This document shows, piece after piece, positions 52,111 through 60,767 of a stretch of 64,000 bases of DNA. Both the position numbers and the translations under genes were made by a program. The notes under the pieces were generated by a model. It saw only the letters and a list, made by a program, of their open reading frames with translations. It searched no databases and was not told where the DNA came from. Source of the DNA: Paludibacter sp. (GTDB lineage: Bacteria; Bacteroidota; Bacteroidia; Bacteroidales; Paludibacteraceae). Location: positions 1 through 64,000 of the forward strand of contig JAQTTH010000006.1 of NCBI GenBank assembly GCA_028710895.1, in the 5' to 3' direction. How positions within the stretch are numbered: position 1 is the stretch's first letter; each line of letters begins with the position of its first letter.

Positions 52111-52536
52111 ATGACAATCAACGAATTACAAGACAATATCATTGAAGAGTTCAGTATGTTTGACGACTGGATGGACAAATACGCATTACTGATTGAATTA
52201 GGAAATTCACTCGTACCGTTAGACGAAAAGCATAAATCACCTCAAAACATTATTGAAGGCTGTCAAAGTCGTGTTTGGTTGAATGCCGAGCTGAATAATG
52301 GTATTATCACATATCAGGGCGAAAGCGATGCGGTACTTGTAAAAGGAATTGTATCGCTGCTGATTCAGGTTTTGTCTGGTCACACCCCTGAGGAAGTGAT
52401 AAACACTGAACTTTATTTTATTGACAAAATAGGACTGCGCGAACACCTTTCTCCGACTCGCTCAAATGGGCTATTAGCAATGATAAAACAGATGAAAATG
52501 TTTGCTTTAGCCTTTAACGCGTCCAACGCAAAATAA
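52111..52536 (+). CDS. sufE: SufE-family sulfur acceptor
   Basis: 141 residues from the ATG at 52111 (MTINELQDNIIEEFSMFDDWMDKYALLIELG, the family's normal start); the ATG at 52081 would add ten residues. SufE accepts persulfide from SufS. The active cysteine is in IIEGCQSRVWLNAEL (about 47-61). Directly downstream of sufS. Terminator at 52535-52570. Confidence 0.94.
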   Translation: MTINELQDNIIEEFSMFDDWMDKYALLIELGNSLVPLDEKHKSPQNIIEGCQSRVWLNAELNNGIITYQGESDAVLVKGIVSLLIQVLSGHTPEEVINTELYFIDKIGLREHLSPTRSNGLLAMIKQMKMFALAFNASNAK

Positions 52537-52572
52537 AAATAGTCAGGAAATTTATTCCTGACTATTTTTTTA
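52535..52572. terminator. Terminator between sufE and marC-like gene
   Basis: 15-bp perfect arms (52535-52549 and 52555-52569, loop ATTTA) bounded by A- and T-runs; overlaps the sufE stop and serves the convergent gene pair. Confidence 0.92.
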
Positions 52573-52578
52573 TTTATA

Positions 52579-53157
52579 CTAGCGCAAAAGAGACCCAATA
52601 TTAGTTGTAAATAATTTTACGGCTATTGCCAAAAGAATTATTCCAAAGAATTTTCGAAGTATATAAATTCCACCCTCTCCTATTAGTTTTTCGATTCTGG
52701 AAGTTGATTTCAGAACAAGAAAAACAAATATCATATTCAGCACAAGTGCAATTATAATATTCTCTGTTGCATATTCGGCTCGTAGTGAAAGTAGTGTAGT
52801 AAATGAACCCGGACCAGCAATTAACGGAAATGCAATTGGGACTATAGATGAACCACCTTCAGGGCCTTTGTTACGGAAAATCTCAATGTCTAATATCATC
52901 TCCAAAGCAAAAATGAAAATTATCAAAGAGCCAGCCACAGCAAAGGACTCAATATCAACGCTAAAAAGTTTCAAAACAGCCTCACCTGTAAATAAAAACA
53001 AGATTAAAATAAACAACGCAACCGCACTGGCTCTTGAAGCGTGAACACTTTGACCTTTACTTTTGATATTCAAAATAATTGGAATCGATCCCAGAATATC
53101 GATTATCGCAAAGAGTACCATAAAGGCACTTGTAATTTGAATAAAGCTGAAGTTCAT
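52579..53157 (-). CDS. MarC-family membrane protein
   Basis: 192 residues, six hydrophobic helices, MarC/UPF0056 family. NFSFIQITSAFMVLFAIIDILGSIPIIL at the start and VPIAFPLIAGPGSFTTLLSL (about 107-126) are family motifs. No transport activity has been established; the old link to multiple antibiotic resistance has not held up. 16 bp downstream of a glycosyltransferase gene on the same strand. Confidence 0.9.
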   Translation of the reverse strand: MNFSFIQITSAFMVLFAIIDILGSIPIILNIKSKGQSVHASRASAVALFILILFLFTGEAVLKLFSVDIESFAVAGSLIIFIFALEMILDIEIFRNKGPEGGSSIVPIAFPLIAGPGSFTTLLSLRAEYATENIIIALVLNMIFVFLVLKSTSRIEKLIGEGGIYILRKFFGIILLAIAVKLFTTNIGSLLR

Positions 53158-53173
53158 GATTAATTATTGAGTC

Positions 53174-54064
53174 TTATAATATATGCTGCCTCTTCCGTTC
53201 CCCTTTTTGAATAAAGTATTCGCATGAAGATTGATGAATTAATTTATGCTTAGATTTTTGCTTTACAGGAATCTGCTTAAGAATCTCCCGATTTACAACT
53301 CTCCTTTCTTTGTCAAAAACCCACCCCCACTTATTGAAATATTTTATCATATTGACCATGTGAATCATCAACATCTTATAATCAATGTATGAACTCTGAG
53401 CATGGTGATGAATGATTTTTACATCAGGATAATAAACAGTTCGATACTTTTGATGAATTCTTCTGGTTAAATCGATATCTTCAGGATACATAAAAAATCG
53501 CTCATCAAAAATTCCAACATCTTTTAGTGCCTGAGTTCGAAGAAACATAAAACACCCAGAAAGATATGGCACATCGATCAGCTTATTATAACCAGAATCT
53601 CTTAATTCAAATTTACTGGTACGCTTTAACGTCAACTTATCTGGCAAAAATCTTCTGAAAATCAAATCAAAAGGGGTCGGAATTAATTTACAAAGATACT
53701 GAATTTCTCGGTTAGGATAGTACACTTTAGGCATAATATGTCCAATTCCCGTATTATTATTCATAAAGCACTTGATTTGGCCCAAAATTCTCGGATCAAA
53801 TGAAATGTCAGGATTTAAGACTAAATGGTAAGGAATATCTTGAGCTATTGTCTGTCGAATAGCCAGATTATGACCAGCTCCGTATCCAATATTCTTGCCT
53901 GTGAAATAATAATTCACACCAAGTGTTTCATACCCGGGAGTTAACTCTGGGGAATTATCTATTAAAAAGACAGTTGAAACAACTTCTGATTTATTCAACA
54001 TTTCAATTAGTGGTTTAACCTCCAAAATTGAATGTTTGTAGAGTACTATTGATACATTTACCAT
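53174..54064 (-). CDS. Family 2 glycosyltransferase (rhamnosyltransferase-like)
   Basis: 296 residues, GT-A fold. VNVSIVLYKHSILEVKPLIEML, FLIDNSP (about 33-39), GKNIGYGAGHNLAI (about 56-69), the metal-binding LVLNPDISFDP motif (about 82-92), and the acceptor-side DVPYLSGCFMFLRTQALKDVGIFDERFFMYPEDIDLTRR (about 164-202, with the catalytic ED). Sequence layout is that of polysaccharide rhamnosyltransferases; donor and acceptor unknown. Isolated from any polysaccharide cluster. Possibly co-transcribed with the marC-like gene. Confidence 0.92.
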   Translation of the reverse strand: MVNVSIVLYKHSILEVKPLIEMLNKSEVVSTVFLIDNSPELTPGYETLGVNYYFTGKNIGYGAGHNLAIRQTIAQDIPYHLVLNPDISFDPRILGQIKCFMNNNTGIGHIMPKVYYPNREIQYLCKLIPTPFDLIFRRFLPDKLTLKRTSKFELRDSGYNKLIDVPYLSGCFMFLRTQALKDVGIFDERFFMYPEDIDLTRRIHQKYRTVYYPDVKIIHHHAQSSYIDYKMLMIHMVNMIKYFNKWGWVFDKERRVVNREILKQIPVKQKSKHKLIHQSSCEYFIQKGERKRQHIL

Positions 54065-54121
54065 CCTGATTTTATTTTGACAATCAATTTAATCAGCCCT
54101 AAAAAATAAACAATTTAAAGT

Positions 54122-54412
54122 CTACTCATATTTGTGCATTTTGTCATCAATACTTACATCTATTTTTGAACTTTGAATCTTCACATAAGTCATTAGGCTA
54201 TCAGCACCTGCTGCATAACATGCATCTTGTGCCAATTTTATTACATTCATAATTTCATCGTAGCCACCTTCCATAACGGTTTCAAACGGAGTTACTTTAT
54301 ATCTTAGACCTGAAGTTGCAATTACTTCAATAGCTTTATCAACAAGGTCGTAAGGGTGGATATTTTTCGAAGTCGGTAAAATTTGCAGAGCGATATTTAC
54401 TGTATTGTTCAT
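54122..54412 (-). CDS. Thiamine-binding protein, MTH1187/YkoF-like
   Basis: 96 residues, ferredoxin-like fold of the thiamine-binding/MTH1187 family. NIALQILPTSKNIHPYDLVDKAIEVIATSGLRYKVTPFETVMEGGYDEIMNVIKLAQDACYAAGADSLMTYVKIQSS shows the usual beta-alpha-beta repeat and the conserved P-FET-hEG loop. Presumed cytoplasmic binding of thiamine or a precursor; not demonstrated here. Single gene between rpsP and the glycosyltransferase. Confidence 0.9.
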   Translation of the reverse strand: MNNTVNIALQILPTSKNIHPYDLVDKAIEVIATSGLRYKVTPFETVMEGGYDEIMNVIKLAQDACYAAGADSLMTYVKIQSSKIDVSIDDKMHKYE

Positions 54413-54520
54413 TTAGGAGTATTATTAGTTTTATCAATAGAATTAAACGCTGAATCAAAATAAAAATTGTGTAGAAATATAAAAAAGTGTAGATAAGCCT
54501 ACAAATACTTTGTAATCTAC

Positions 54521-54566
54521 TTGAAAAAACAAAACCCGAAATTTCTTTCGGGTTTTGTTTTTTCAA
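54521..54566 (-). terminator. Terminator of rpsP
   Basis: A perfect 21-bp stem (54521-54541 with 54546-54566, loop TTTC) containing A- and T-runs on its outer ends. It begins 15 bp after the rpsP stop. Confidence 0.95.
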
Positions 54567-54580
54567 GTTCTTAACTGATA

Positions 54581-55120
54581 TTATTCAGCAACTTCTTCTG
54601 TAGCAGTAGCTTCAACTGGTGCTTCTTCAACTACTTCAGCTTCGGCAGCTGCAGCAATTGCTTCAGCTTTTTTCTTTGCCAATTCAGCAGCCTTAGCTTT
54701 ATTAACTTCTACTTCGGCAGCTAGACGCGCTTTAGCAGCAGCTTGTTTATCAGCAGCTAATTGTTCTTTTGTTTTTACGAGATTTGATTCTTTACTTGCT
54801 TTCCAGGCGGCAAAACGTTTGTCAGCTTCAGCTGCATCGAATGCTCCTTTTTTTACTCCTTCGAGTAAGTGTTTTTTCATCAACACACCTTCAGCAGAAA
54901 GAATGTTACGAGTGGTATCAGTTGGTTGTGCACCCGTAGTTAACCAATATAAAGCACGCTCGAATTTTAAATCGATAGTTGCCGGGTTAGTGTTTGGGTT
55001 GTAAGAACCGATACGTTCGATGAATTTACCATCACGTGGTGCTTTGCTGTCTGCGATCACGATATGATAATAAGCATATCCCTTACGACCGTGACGTTGC
55101 AATCTAATTTTAGTTGGCAT
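54581..55120 (-). CDS. rpsP: 30S ribosomal protein S16
   Basis: 179 residues, twice the length of E. coli S16 (82). The first 80 or so residues are the S16 domain ([74 protein letters not shown]). The rest is a helical Ala/Lys/Glu tail ([39 protein letters not shown]) that is typical of Bacteroidota S16. Promoter -7 box TACCTTTG at 55180-55173 on the minus strand, 53 bp upstream. Monocistronic with a strong terminator. Confidence 0.97.
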   Translation of the reverse strand: MPTKIRLQRHGRKGYAYYHIVIADSKAPRDGKFIERIGSYNPNTNPATIDLKFERALYWLTTGAQPTDTTRNILSAEGVLMKKHLLEGVKKGAFDAAEADKRFAAWKASKESNLVKTKEQLAADKQAAAKARLAAEVEVNKAKAAELAKKKAEAIAAAAEAEVVEEAPVEATATEEVAE

Positions 55121-55224
55121 TTTTTTATTTATTAAATGATTATACCTGATGCTTTTTCTCGAAAAGCGGTTGCAAAGGTAGTGCTTTTATTTTGAATGTA
55201 GAAATGTTTTGCAAAAAAAACATT

Positions 55225-56160
55225 TTACTTACAAAGTACCCAAGCAGTTTCAAACCGTGTATCAGTTTTTCGGAGATTTTCCATATACTTTATTGCTTCA
55301 TCTTTGTTAGAAAATGACTGTATTGCAACCCGATATGTTTTTTTGGGAGGTAGGACTTTTGCATCTGAGAAGTTAGCACCAATCAATTCTTTGCAATACT
55401 TATCTGCAGACTCCTGAGTGGGTAAACTTGCAACAACAACATGAAATTCATTTTCAGTTGAGGGGAGTGATTTTTCGTTGATTTTCTTTTCAACGGGAGT
55501 GCTAACTTCTAAATTTACTTTTTCATTTAAAGAATTTGCATCGGTTTTCCCTGCCACAGAATCAGAAATTGTATCGACAAATGATAATGACGATAAGCTG
55601 GCATATTCTGCTTGACGGACATCAGCGACTTTTGGAGAGATAAATAACAATCCAGCTATAATAGCTGCTGCTGTAGCAAACTTGTAAAATTTGGATGATG
55701 GCAACGATATTGTCAACTTTTTCCTTTCATCGTTTTGCTGTCTCGATACAATGGTAGAAACATACAATTCGTTCAGTTCAAAGTTTTGAGGCAAAAAAGA
55801 AGCTTTCATACTTGGCAAAAACGTCAGATTATTCATGCCACCATAGATCAATTTCCCCAGATCACCCAACTGAACGCGCCCGTTTTCTCTCAAATCTGAC
55901 CAAAGTTGTACCACTGAATTATCAATCACTTCAACTGCCTGACGATAACTGATTTGCTCCGAACGTGAGATTTCAATTGCAAGTAAACCATCGGCATATT
56001 GCATCAATGGATTAAAAGAAATAACACTCGTTGGCGGAGTAATACGATTGTGCAAAAGTTGAGCTGATTGTTTTTGAACGACAAATCCACCCAAATTTGG
56101 AACAACAACGTAATCGTGCTGCACCAATAAATTTTCTATATGATGACAAAAATTTTCCAC
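55225..56160 (-). CDS. HU-CCDC81 and SPOR domain protein
   Basis: 311 residues. Two CCDC81-like prokaryotic HU domains (about 1-60: HHIENLLVQHDYVVVPNLGGFVVQKQSAQL; about 60-125), a single membrane helix (about 158-176) and a C-terminal SPOR peptidoglycan-binding domain (about 235-311: EFHVVVASLPTQESADKYCKELI ... YRVAIQSFSNKDEAIKYMENLR). The family probably links DNA or cytoplasmic partners to the septal cell wall. Start is GTG at 56160-56158; the -7 box TACTTTTG (56172-56165) lies only 4 bp upstream, implying a nearly or fully leaderless mRNA. Confidence 0.9.
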   Translation of the reverse strand: MENFCHHIENLLVQHDYVVVPNLGGFVVQKQSAQLLHNRITPPTSVISFNPLMQYADGLLAIEISRSEQISYRQAVEVIDNSVVQLWSDLRENGRVQLGDLGKLIYGGMNNLTFLPSMKASFLPQNFELNELYVSTIVSRQQNDERKKLTISLPSSKFYKFATAAAIIAGLLFISPKVADVRQAEYASLSSLSFVDTISDSVAGKTDANSLNEKVNLEVSTPVEKKINEKSLPSTENEFHVVVASLPTQESADKYCKELIGANFSDAKVLPPKKTYRVAIQSFSNKDEAIKYMENLRKTDTRFETAWVLCK

Positions 56161-56222
56161 CGTGCAAAAGTAGATTAAAGGAATTAAACAGCATTTTTTT
56201 TCAACAAAAAGTTTTCAACAAG

Positions 56223-56253
56223 TTGTTAGACTAAAGAAAACGATGTATCTTTG
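56223..56253 (+). promoter_or_regulatory. Promoter of rfbB
   Basis: TTG (56223-56225), 20-bp spacer, TATCTTTG (56246-56253); 27 bp before the rfbB ATG. Divergent from the HU-CCDC81 promoter. Confidence 0.8.
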
Positions 56254-56279
56254 CCACTCCTCTAAAAAAACAATAATTA

Positions 56280-57338
56280 ATGAAAAAAACAATCTTAATA
56301 ACAGGTGGCGCTGGCTTTATTGGCTCGCACGTAGTACGTTTATTCGTAACCAAATACCCGGATTATCAAATCATTAATCTGGATGCATTGACCTATGCCG
56401 GAAATCTCGAAAATCTAAAAGATATTGCCGATGCACCGAATTACAAATTCGTAAAAGGTGACATTACTGACGATAAATTTATTCCGGAATTATTTAAAAC
56501 ATATCAATTCGATGGCGTCATTCATTTGGCGGCAGAATCACATGTTGACCGATCAATAACCGATCCCTTTGCATTTATACGCACAAATGTTTTTGGAACA
56601 GCAAATCTATTAAACGCCGCCAAAGAAGCCTGGAAAACAAATTTTGAAGGCAAACGTTTTTACCATGTTTCTACCGATGAAGTGTATGGGGCATTAGAAT
56701 TTGATGGAACGTTCTTTACCGAAACCACCAAATACGATCCACACTCACCATATTCGGCAAGTAAAGCTTCTTCCGATCACTTCGTTCGCTCTTACCACGA
56801 CACCTATGGTTTGCCAGTTGTTATTTCGAATTGTTCAAATAATTATGGCGCAAACCACTTTCCGGAGAAATTAATCCCACTCTCTATAAATAACATAAAA
56901 AACAACCGCCCTATTCCTATTTACGGAAAAGGAGAAAATGTACGTGACTGGTTATTTGTAAATGACCATGCACGCGCTATCGACACCATTTTTCACAATG
57001 GTAAGAATGGTGAAACATATAACATTGGCGGCAATAATGAGTGGTCTAATATCGACTTGATTCATGCACTTTGCAAAATTATGGATATTAAACTGGGTAG
57101 ACTTGAAGGAGAATCGGCTAAACTGATAACATTTGTAAAAGATCGCGCCGGCCATGATTTACGTTATGCCATTGATTCAACAAAACTACAACGTGAATTA
57201 GGTTGGAAACCATCACTTCAATTTGAAGAAGGCCTTGAGAAAACGGTAGATTGGTATCTTGAAAATCAGGCATGGATGGATAATATCATCAATGGAGATT
57301 ATCAAAAATATTACGAAAAGCAATACGCTGAAAGATAA
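56280..57338 (+). CDS. rfbB: dTDP-glucose 4,6-dehydratase
   Basis: 352 residues, extended SDR fold. Converts dTDP-glucose to dTDP-4-keto-6-deoxyglucose on the rhamnose pathway. ITGGAGFIGSHVVRLF (about 6-21) binds NAD+; LAAESHVDRSI (about 83-93); catalytic STDEVYGAL with T-D-E (about 131-139) and YSASKASSDHFVR (Tyr-Lys pair, about 161-173). C-terminal NxGGNNEWSNIDLIHALC and DRAGHDLRYAIDSTKLQRELGW are canonical. Other rhamnose genes are not adjacent. Its stop codon lies at the edge of the hairpin at 57338-57410. Confidence 0.97.
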   Translation: MKKTILITGGAGFIGSHVVRLFVTKYPDYQIINLDALTYAGNLENLKDIADAPNYKFVKGDITDDKFIPELFKTYQFDGVIHLAAESHVDRSITDPFAFIRTNVFGTANLLNAAKEAWKTNFEGKRFYHVSTDEVYGALEFDGTFFTETTKYDPHSPYSASKASSDHFVRSYHDTYGLPVVISNCSNNYGANHFPEKLIPLSINNIKNNRPIPIYGKGENVRDWLFVNDHARAIDTIFHNGKNGETYNIGGNNEWSNIDLIHALCKIMDIKLGRLEGESAKLITFVKDRAGHDLRYAIDSTKLQRELGWKPSLQFEEGLEKTVDWYLENQAWMDNIINGDYQKYYEKQYAER

Positions 57339-57410
57339 ATTAATAAATATACACAAAAACGGGCATATCAGAATCTCTGACATGCCCGTTTTTGTGTATA
57401 TTTATTAATT
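57338..57410. terminator. Very long bidirectional terminator hairpin
   Basis: 29-bp perfect arms (57338-57366 with 57382-57410), and the loop itself has a 5-bp stem TCAGA/TCTGA. The arms overlap the last base of the rfbB stop and two bases of the stop of the convergent lptF-like gene. Confidence 0.93.
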
Positions 57411-58515
57411 ATTTAGGTGCTGTATTGTAAAGGTAAACACCAATAATAAGAAACACAACATTTGGCAACCAAACTGCGGCAAAAGCTGACATTACACCCC
57501 CAACAGAAAAAGAGGTAGACATAGTAGTAAAAAGGATATAAAGAGAGCTAAGAGCTAAACCCACACCCATATGAAGCCCGATACCTCCGCGCACTTTTCG
57601 GGAAGAAAGTGACACTCCGATAAGCGTCATGATGAATGCAACAAATGGCATAGCATATCGCTTATAATACTCGTCCTGAAAACCCTGAATATTACCTACG
57701 CCACGGTCTTTTTGCCGATCTAAATATCGACTCAGTTTTGTTGTACTCATTTGAGGTGCCTCCTGAGCCGTCAGAAAAAACTCTTCGGGCTGCACCATAA
57801 TTGTTGTATCTTTACTCAATCCCTTTTTAATAGATTCACGCATTCCATTAAAGTCACGTTGCAAATAATTCGTTATTTTCCATCGGTAGAGTGAATCCCA
57901 CGATACGGTTTCAGCTGTCAACCTTGAGACCAGCCTTTTACCATCAAATTTTTCGAGAGAGAAACGATAACCTGTGTTATTCGTAATCTCGTAACGCTCA
58001 ATATACATGATAACCCCTTTTTGAACTTCCATCTGAATATTATGTGCATTATCCCTTTTTATGGGAGAAACATACTTATCTTCGAAGGCAATCTTTTTTT
58101 TGTTGCCCGGTGGAATTACATAGCCGCCAACCACAAAGGAAATAGAAGCAATGATAGCTGCAGAAATAAAATAGGGTAACATTAACCGGCGAAAGCTTAC
58201 ACCACTAGCCAAAATAGCAATTATCTCGGTATTTGTGGCCATTTTCGATGTAAAGAAAATTACAGCAATGAATGTGAACAGCGGACTGAACATATTCATA
58301 TAATATGGAATGAAATTCAGGTAGTAATCAAAAATAATGGCACTTAAAGGGGCATTATTATCGTAGAACTTATCAAGTTTTTCAGTCAGGTCAAAAACAA
58401 TGGAAATGCTCAGAATAAGCACAATGGAGAAAAAATACGTTCCCAAAAACTTTTTGATAATGTATGTATCAATTCGTTTTAGCCCCAATTTCCGATAATT
58501 GATTTTCGTTTTCAT
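57409..58515 (-). CDS. LptF/LptG-family permease
   Basis: 368 residues, YjgP/YjgQ family. Six membrane helices: one near 23-42, two to three at 60-120, and three at the C-terminus (about 287-366), with a periplasmic beta-jellyroll domain between. DTYIIKKFLGTYFFSIVLILSI start, PLFTFIAVIFFTSKMATNTEIIAILASGVSFRRLMLPY (about 80-117) and MPFVAFIMTLIGVSLSSRKVRGG (about 289-311) are family features. Part of the LPS transport permease LptBFG. 15 bp downstream of tgt, so co-transcribed. Confidence 0.93.
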   Translation of the reverse strand: MKTKINYRKLGLKRIDTYIIKKFLGTYFFSIVLILSISIVFDLTEKLDKFYDNNAPLSAIIFDYYLNFIPYYMNMFSPLFTFIAVIFFTSKMATNTEIIAILASGVSFRRLMLPYFISAAIIASISFVVGGYVIPPGNKKKIAFEDKYVSPIKRDNAHNIQMEVQKGVIMYIERYEITNNTGYRFSLEKFDGKRLVSRLTAETVSWDSLYRWKITNYLQRDFNGMRESIKKGLSKDTTIMVQPEEFFLTAQEAPQMSTTKLSRYLDRQKDRGVGNIQGFQDEYYKRYAMPFVAFIMTLIGVSLSSRKVRGGIGLHMGVGLALSSLYILFTTMSTSFSVGGVMSAFAAVWLPNVVFLIIGVYLYNTAPK

Positions 58516-58530
58516 TCAGTTGTAAATTAG

Positions 58531-59661
58531 TTACAGTCTTCGCCCCACTTGTTCCACCATGATTTTTTTCCACGAAGTGAAGTCACCAGCTTGAATGTGT
58601 TTTCTGGCCTCTCCAACTAACCAAAGGTAAAACGCCAAATTATGTATCGAGGCTATTTGCATAGCCAACAGCTCTTTACTAATAAATAAATGACGTAAAT
58701 AGGCTTTCGTATAAGCATGGTCAACGAACGAAGTTCCAAACTCATCGAGTGCCGAAAAATCATTTTTCCATCGTTCATTGCGGATATTAATTATACCTTG
58801 TGACGTAAAAAGCATTCCATTTCGTCCATTTCGGGTTGGCATAACGCAATCGAACATATCAATACCTCGCTCAATTCCTTCCAAAATATTTTGAGGTGTA
58901 CCAACTCCCATCAGATAGCGAGGCTTGTCTTTGGGAAGTATTTCGTTTACAACCTCTATCATTTCGTACATTTTCTCAGTTGGCTCGCCCACGGCCAAAC
59001 CTCCAATGGCATTACCATCACGATTCTGAGAGGCAATAAATTCGGCAGACTGACGACGCAGATCAGGATAAACGCAGCCCTGTACAATTGGGAAATAAGT
59101 TTGAGAATAGCCATATTTCGGCTCTGTTTCATCAAAATGCTTCAGCCCGCGCGTCAACCAACGGTGTGTCATCTCCATCGATTTTTTTGCATATTGATAA
59201 TCAGCAGTACCAGGAGTGCACTCATCAAAAGCCATAATAATATCCGCGCCTATCGAACGCTGTATATCAACAACATTTTCTGGTGTAAAAAGGTGTTTAC
59301 TTCCATCAATATGCGAACGAAATGTTGCACCCTCTTCTTTTAATTTTCTGTTTTCGGACAATGAAAAAACCTGAAAACCACCACTATCAGTCAGTATTGG
59401 ACGATCCCAGCCATTGAACTTGTGTAATCCGCCGGCACGTTCAAGCGTATCAATACCTGGTCGAAGATATAAATGATAGGTGTTGCCAAGTATGATTTGG
59501 GCTTTTATATCATCTTTGACTTCATGAATATGCACCGCTTTTACAGATGCAACTGTTCCGACAGGCATAAAAATTGGCGTTTCGATAACACCATGATCTG
59601 TTGTTATTTTTCCCGCCCGAGCATTACTGTTTATGTCGGTATGCTGAATTTCAAAAGTCAT
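58531..59661 (-). CDS. tgt: tRNA-guanine(34) transglycosylase
   Basis: 376 residues, usual length. Exchanges guanine 34 for preQ1 in tRNAs. Asp92 in LTDSGGFQVFSL and Asp271 in DMFDCVMPTRNGRNG are the catalytic residues; GGLAVGEP (about 220-227) binds substrate. The zinc site expected near 305-316 (Cys-x-Cys-x2-Cys) reads DEFGTSFVDHAY, with no cysteine; the later His340 (SIHNLAFY) is kept. It therefore lacks a canonical zinc centre. Upstream of the lptF-like gene by 15 bp. Confidence 0.96.
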   Translation of the reverse strand: MTFEIQHTDINSNARAGKITTDHGVIETPIFMPVGTVASVKAVHIHEVKDDIKAQIILGNTYHLYLRPGIDTLERAGGLHKFNGWDRPILTDSGGFQVFSLSENRKLKEEGATFRSHIDGSKHLFTPENVVDIQRSIGADIIMAFDECTPGTADYQYAKKSMEMTHRWLTRGLKHFDETEPKYGYSQTYFPIVQGCVYPDLRRQSAEFIASQNRDGNAIGGLAVGEPTEKMYEMIEVVNEILPKDKPRYLMGVGTPQNILEGIERGIDMFDCVMPTRNGRNGMLFTSQGIINIRNERWKNDFSALDEFGTSFVDHAYTKAYLRHLFISKELLAMQIASIHNLAFYLWLVGEARKHIQAGDFTSWKKIMVEQVGRRL

Positions 59662-59727
59662 TTTTTGAGTATAAAGTCAATATGCTAAAAAAGTAGTGGT
59701 AAAATATGCTAAAGGAGCGAAGTTTGA

Positions 59728-60315
59728 TTATTCTCCCTGTATGAAGTTTTCTAAAATCTTCTGACCAACCTCACCCGATTTTTCGGGGTGAAACTGAACA
59801 GCAAAGAAATTATTTTTTCGTATGGCAGAGCTGTATTCTATAACATAGTCAGTTTTAGCGATGGCATCCGCACAACTTTCAACATAGTAACTATGAACAA
59901 AATACATGTATGCATTCTCTGAAACATCACGCAATAAGTGGGTTTTCAAGTCCGTTATATTATTCCAGCCAATCTGCGGTATTTTGAGTCCCTGCTGAGG
60001 AAACAGCTTTACTTTCTGGTCGAAAATTCCCAAACATGGAGTGTCATTTTCTTCGGAATGTGAACACATAAGTTGCATTCCAAGACAAATACCCAAAACA
60101 GGTTGTTTAAGTGATGTAATCAATTTATCAAGACCTTTTTCCGTTAGGTATTTCATGGCCGAAGAAGCCTCTCCAACACCCGGAAAAATCACGCGATCAG
60201 CAGAGCGGATTTCGTCATGATCATCAGTAACAATAGCATTTACACCAATGCGCTCAAGTGCGAAAAGAACTGAGCGAATATTACCTGCATTGTACTTAAT
60301 GATAACTACTTTCAT
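59728..60315 (-). CDS. hisH: Imidazole glycerol phosphate synthase, glutaminase subunit
   Basis: 195 residues, class I glutamine amidotransferase. Nucleophile Cys77 in GICLGMQLM; His and Glu in VQFHPEKSGEVG near 175-183. Oxyanion-loop motif PGVGEASSAM (about 45-54). Provides ammonia to HisF in histidine synthesis, but no other his gene is present in this window. The sequence is complete, though a stand-alone hisH is uncommon. A paralogue serving an aminosugar pathway is the other option, as HisH-like proteins occur in LPS clusters. Confidence 0.9.
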   Translation of the reverse strand: MKVVIIKYNAGNIRSVLFALERIGVNAIVTDDHDEIRSADRVIFPGVGEASSAMKYLTEKGLDKLITSLKQPVLGICLGMQLMCSHSEENDTPCLGIFDQKVKLFPQQGLKIPQIGWNNITDLKTHLLRDVSENAYMYFVHSYYVESCADAIAKTDYVIEYSSAIRKNNFFAVQFHPEKSGEVGQKILENFIQGE

Positions 60316-60387
60316 GAATTGTCAGATATTGCTGTGTGATTTAATTTAAATTGATGATAATGAATAATCTAAAAGCAATGAATGCGT

Positions 60388-60738
60388 TTAAATTATTTTA
60401 TTTGTTGCTGTGTCCGGAAATACAATTGCAGGTTTGAATGTGCGGGCTTCTTCCATTTCCATCATTGCAAATGCCATGATTATAATAATATCGCCGGGTT
60501 GCACTTTTCGGGCAGCAGCACCATTAAGACAAACGACACCGGAACCACGTTTACCGGTTATGACGTAAGTTTCAAATCGTTCGCCATTATTGTTATTCAC
60601 AATGCTTACCTTTTCATTTGCAATAATATTAGCAGCTTCCATCAAATCTTCATCAATAGTGATACTCCCAATATAATTCAAATTTGCTTCAGTAACAGTT
60701 ACCCGATGAATTTTTGATTTTACTATATGTACTAACAT
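60388..60738 (-). CDS. panD: Aspartate 1-decarboxylase
   Basis: 116 residues, proenzyme of the pyruvoyl enzyme that makes beta-alanine for pantothenate. Self-cleavage site is the Gly-Ser pair in [13 protein letters not shown] (about 21-33); [57 protein letters not shown] are canonical. Directly downstream of panC (29 bp), forming a panC-panD operon. Confidence 0.97.
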   Translation of the reverse strand: MLVHIVKSKIHRVTVTEANLNYIGSITIDEDLMEAANIIANEKVSIVNNNNGERFETYVITGKRGSGVVCLNGAAARKVQPGDIIIIMAFAMMEMEEARTFKPAIVFPDTATNKII

Positions 60739-60767
60739 AACTCTTTAATTTTCAATTATGAATCAGA

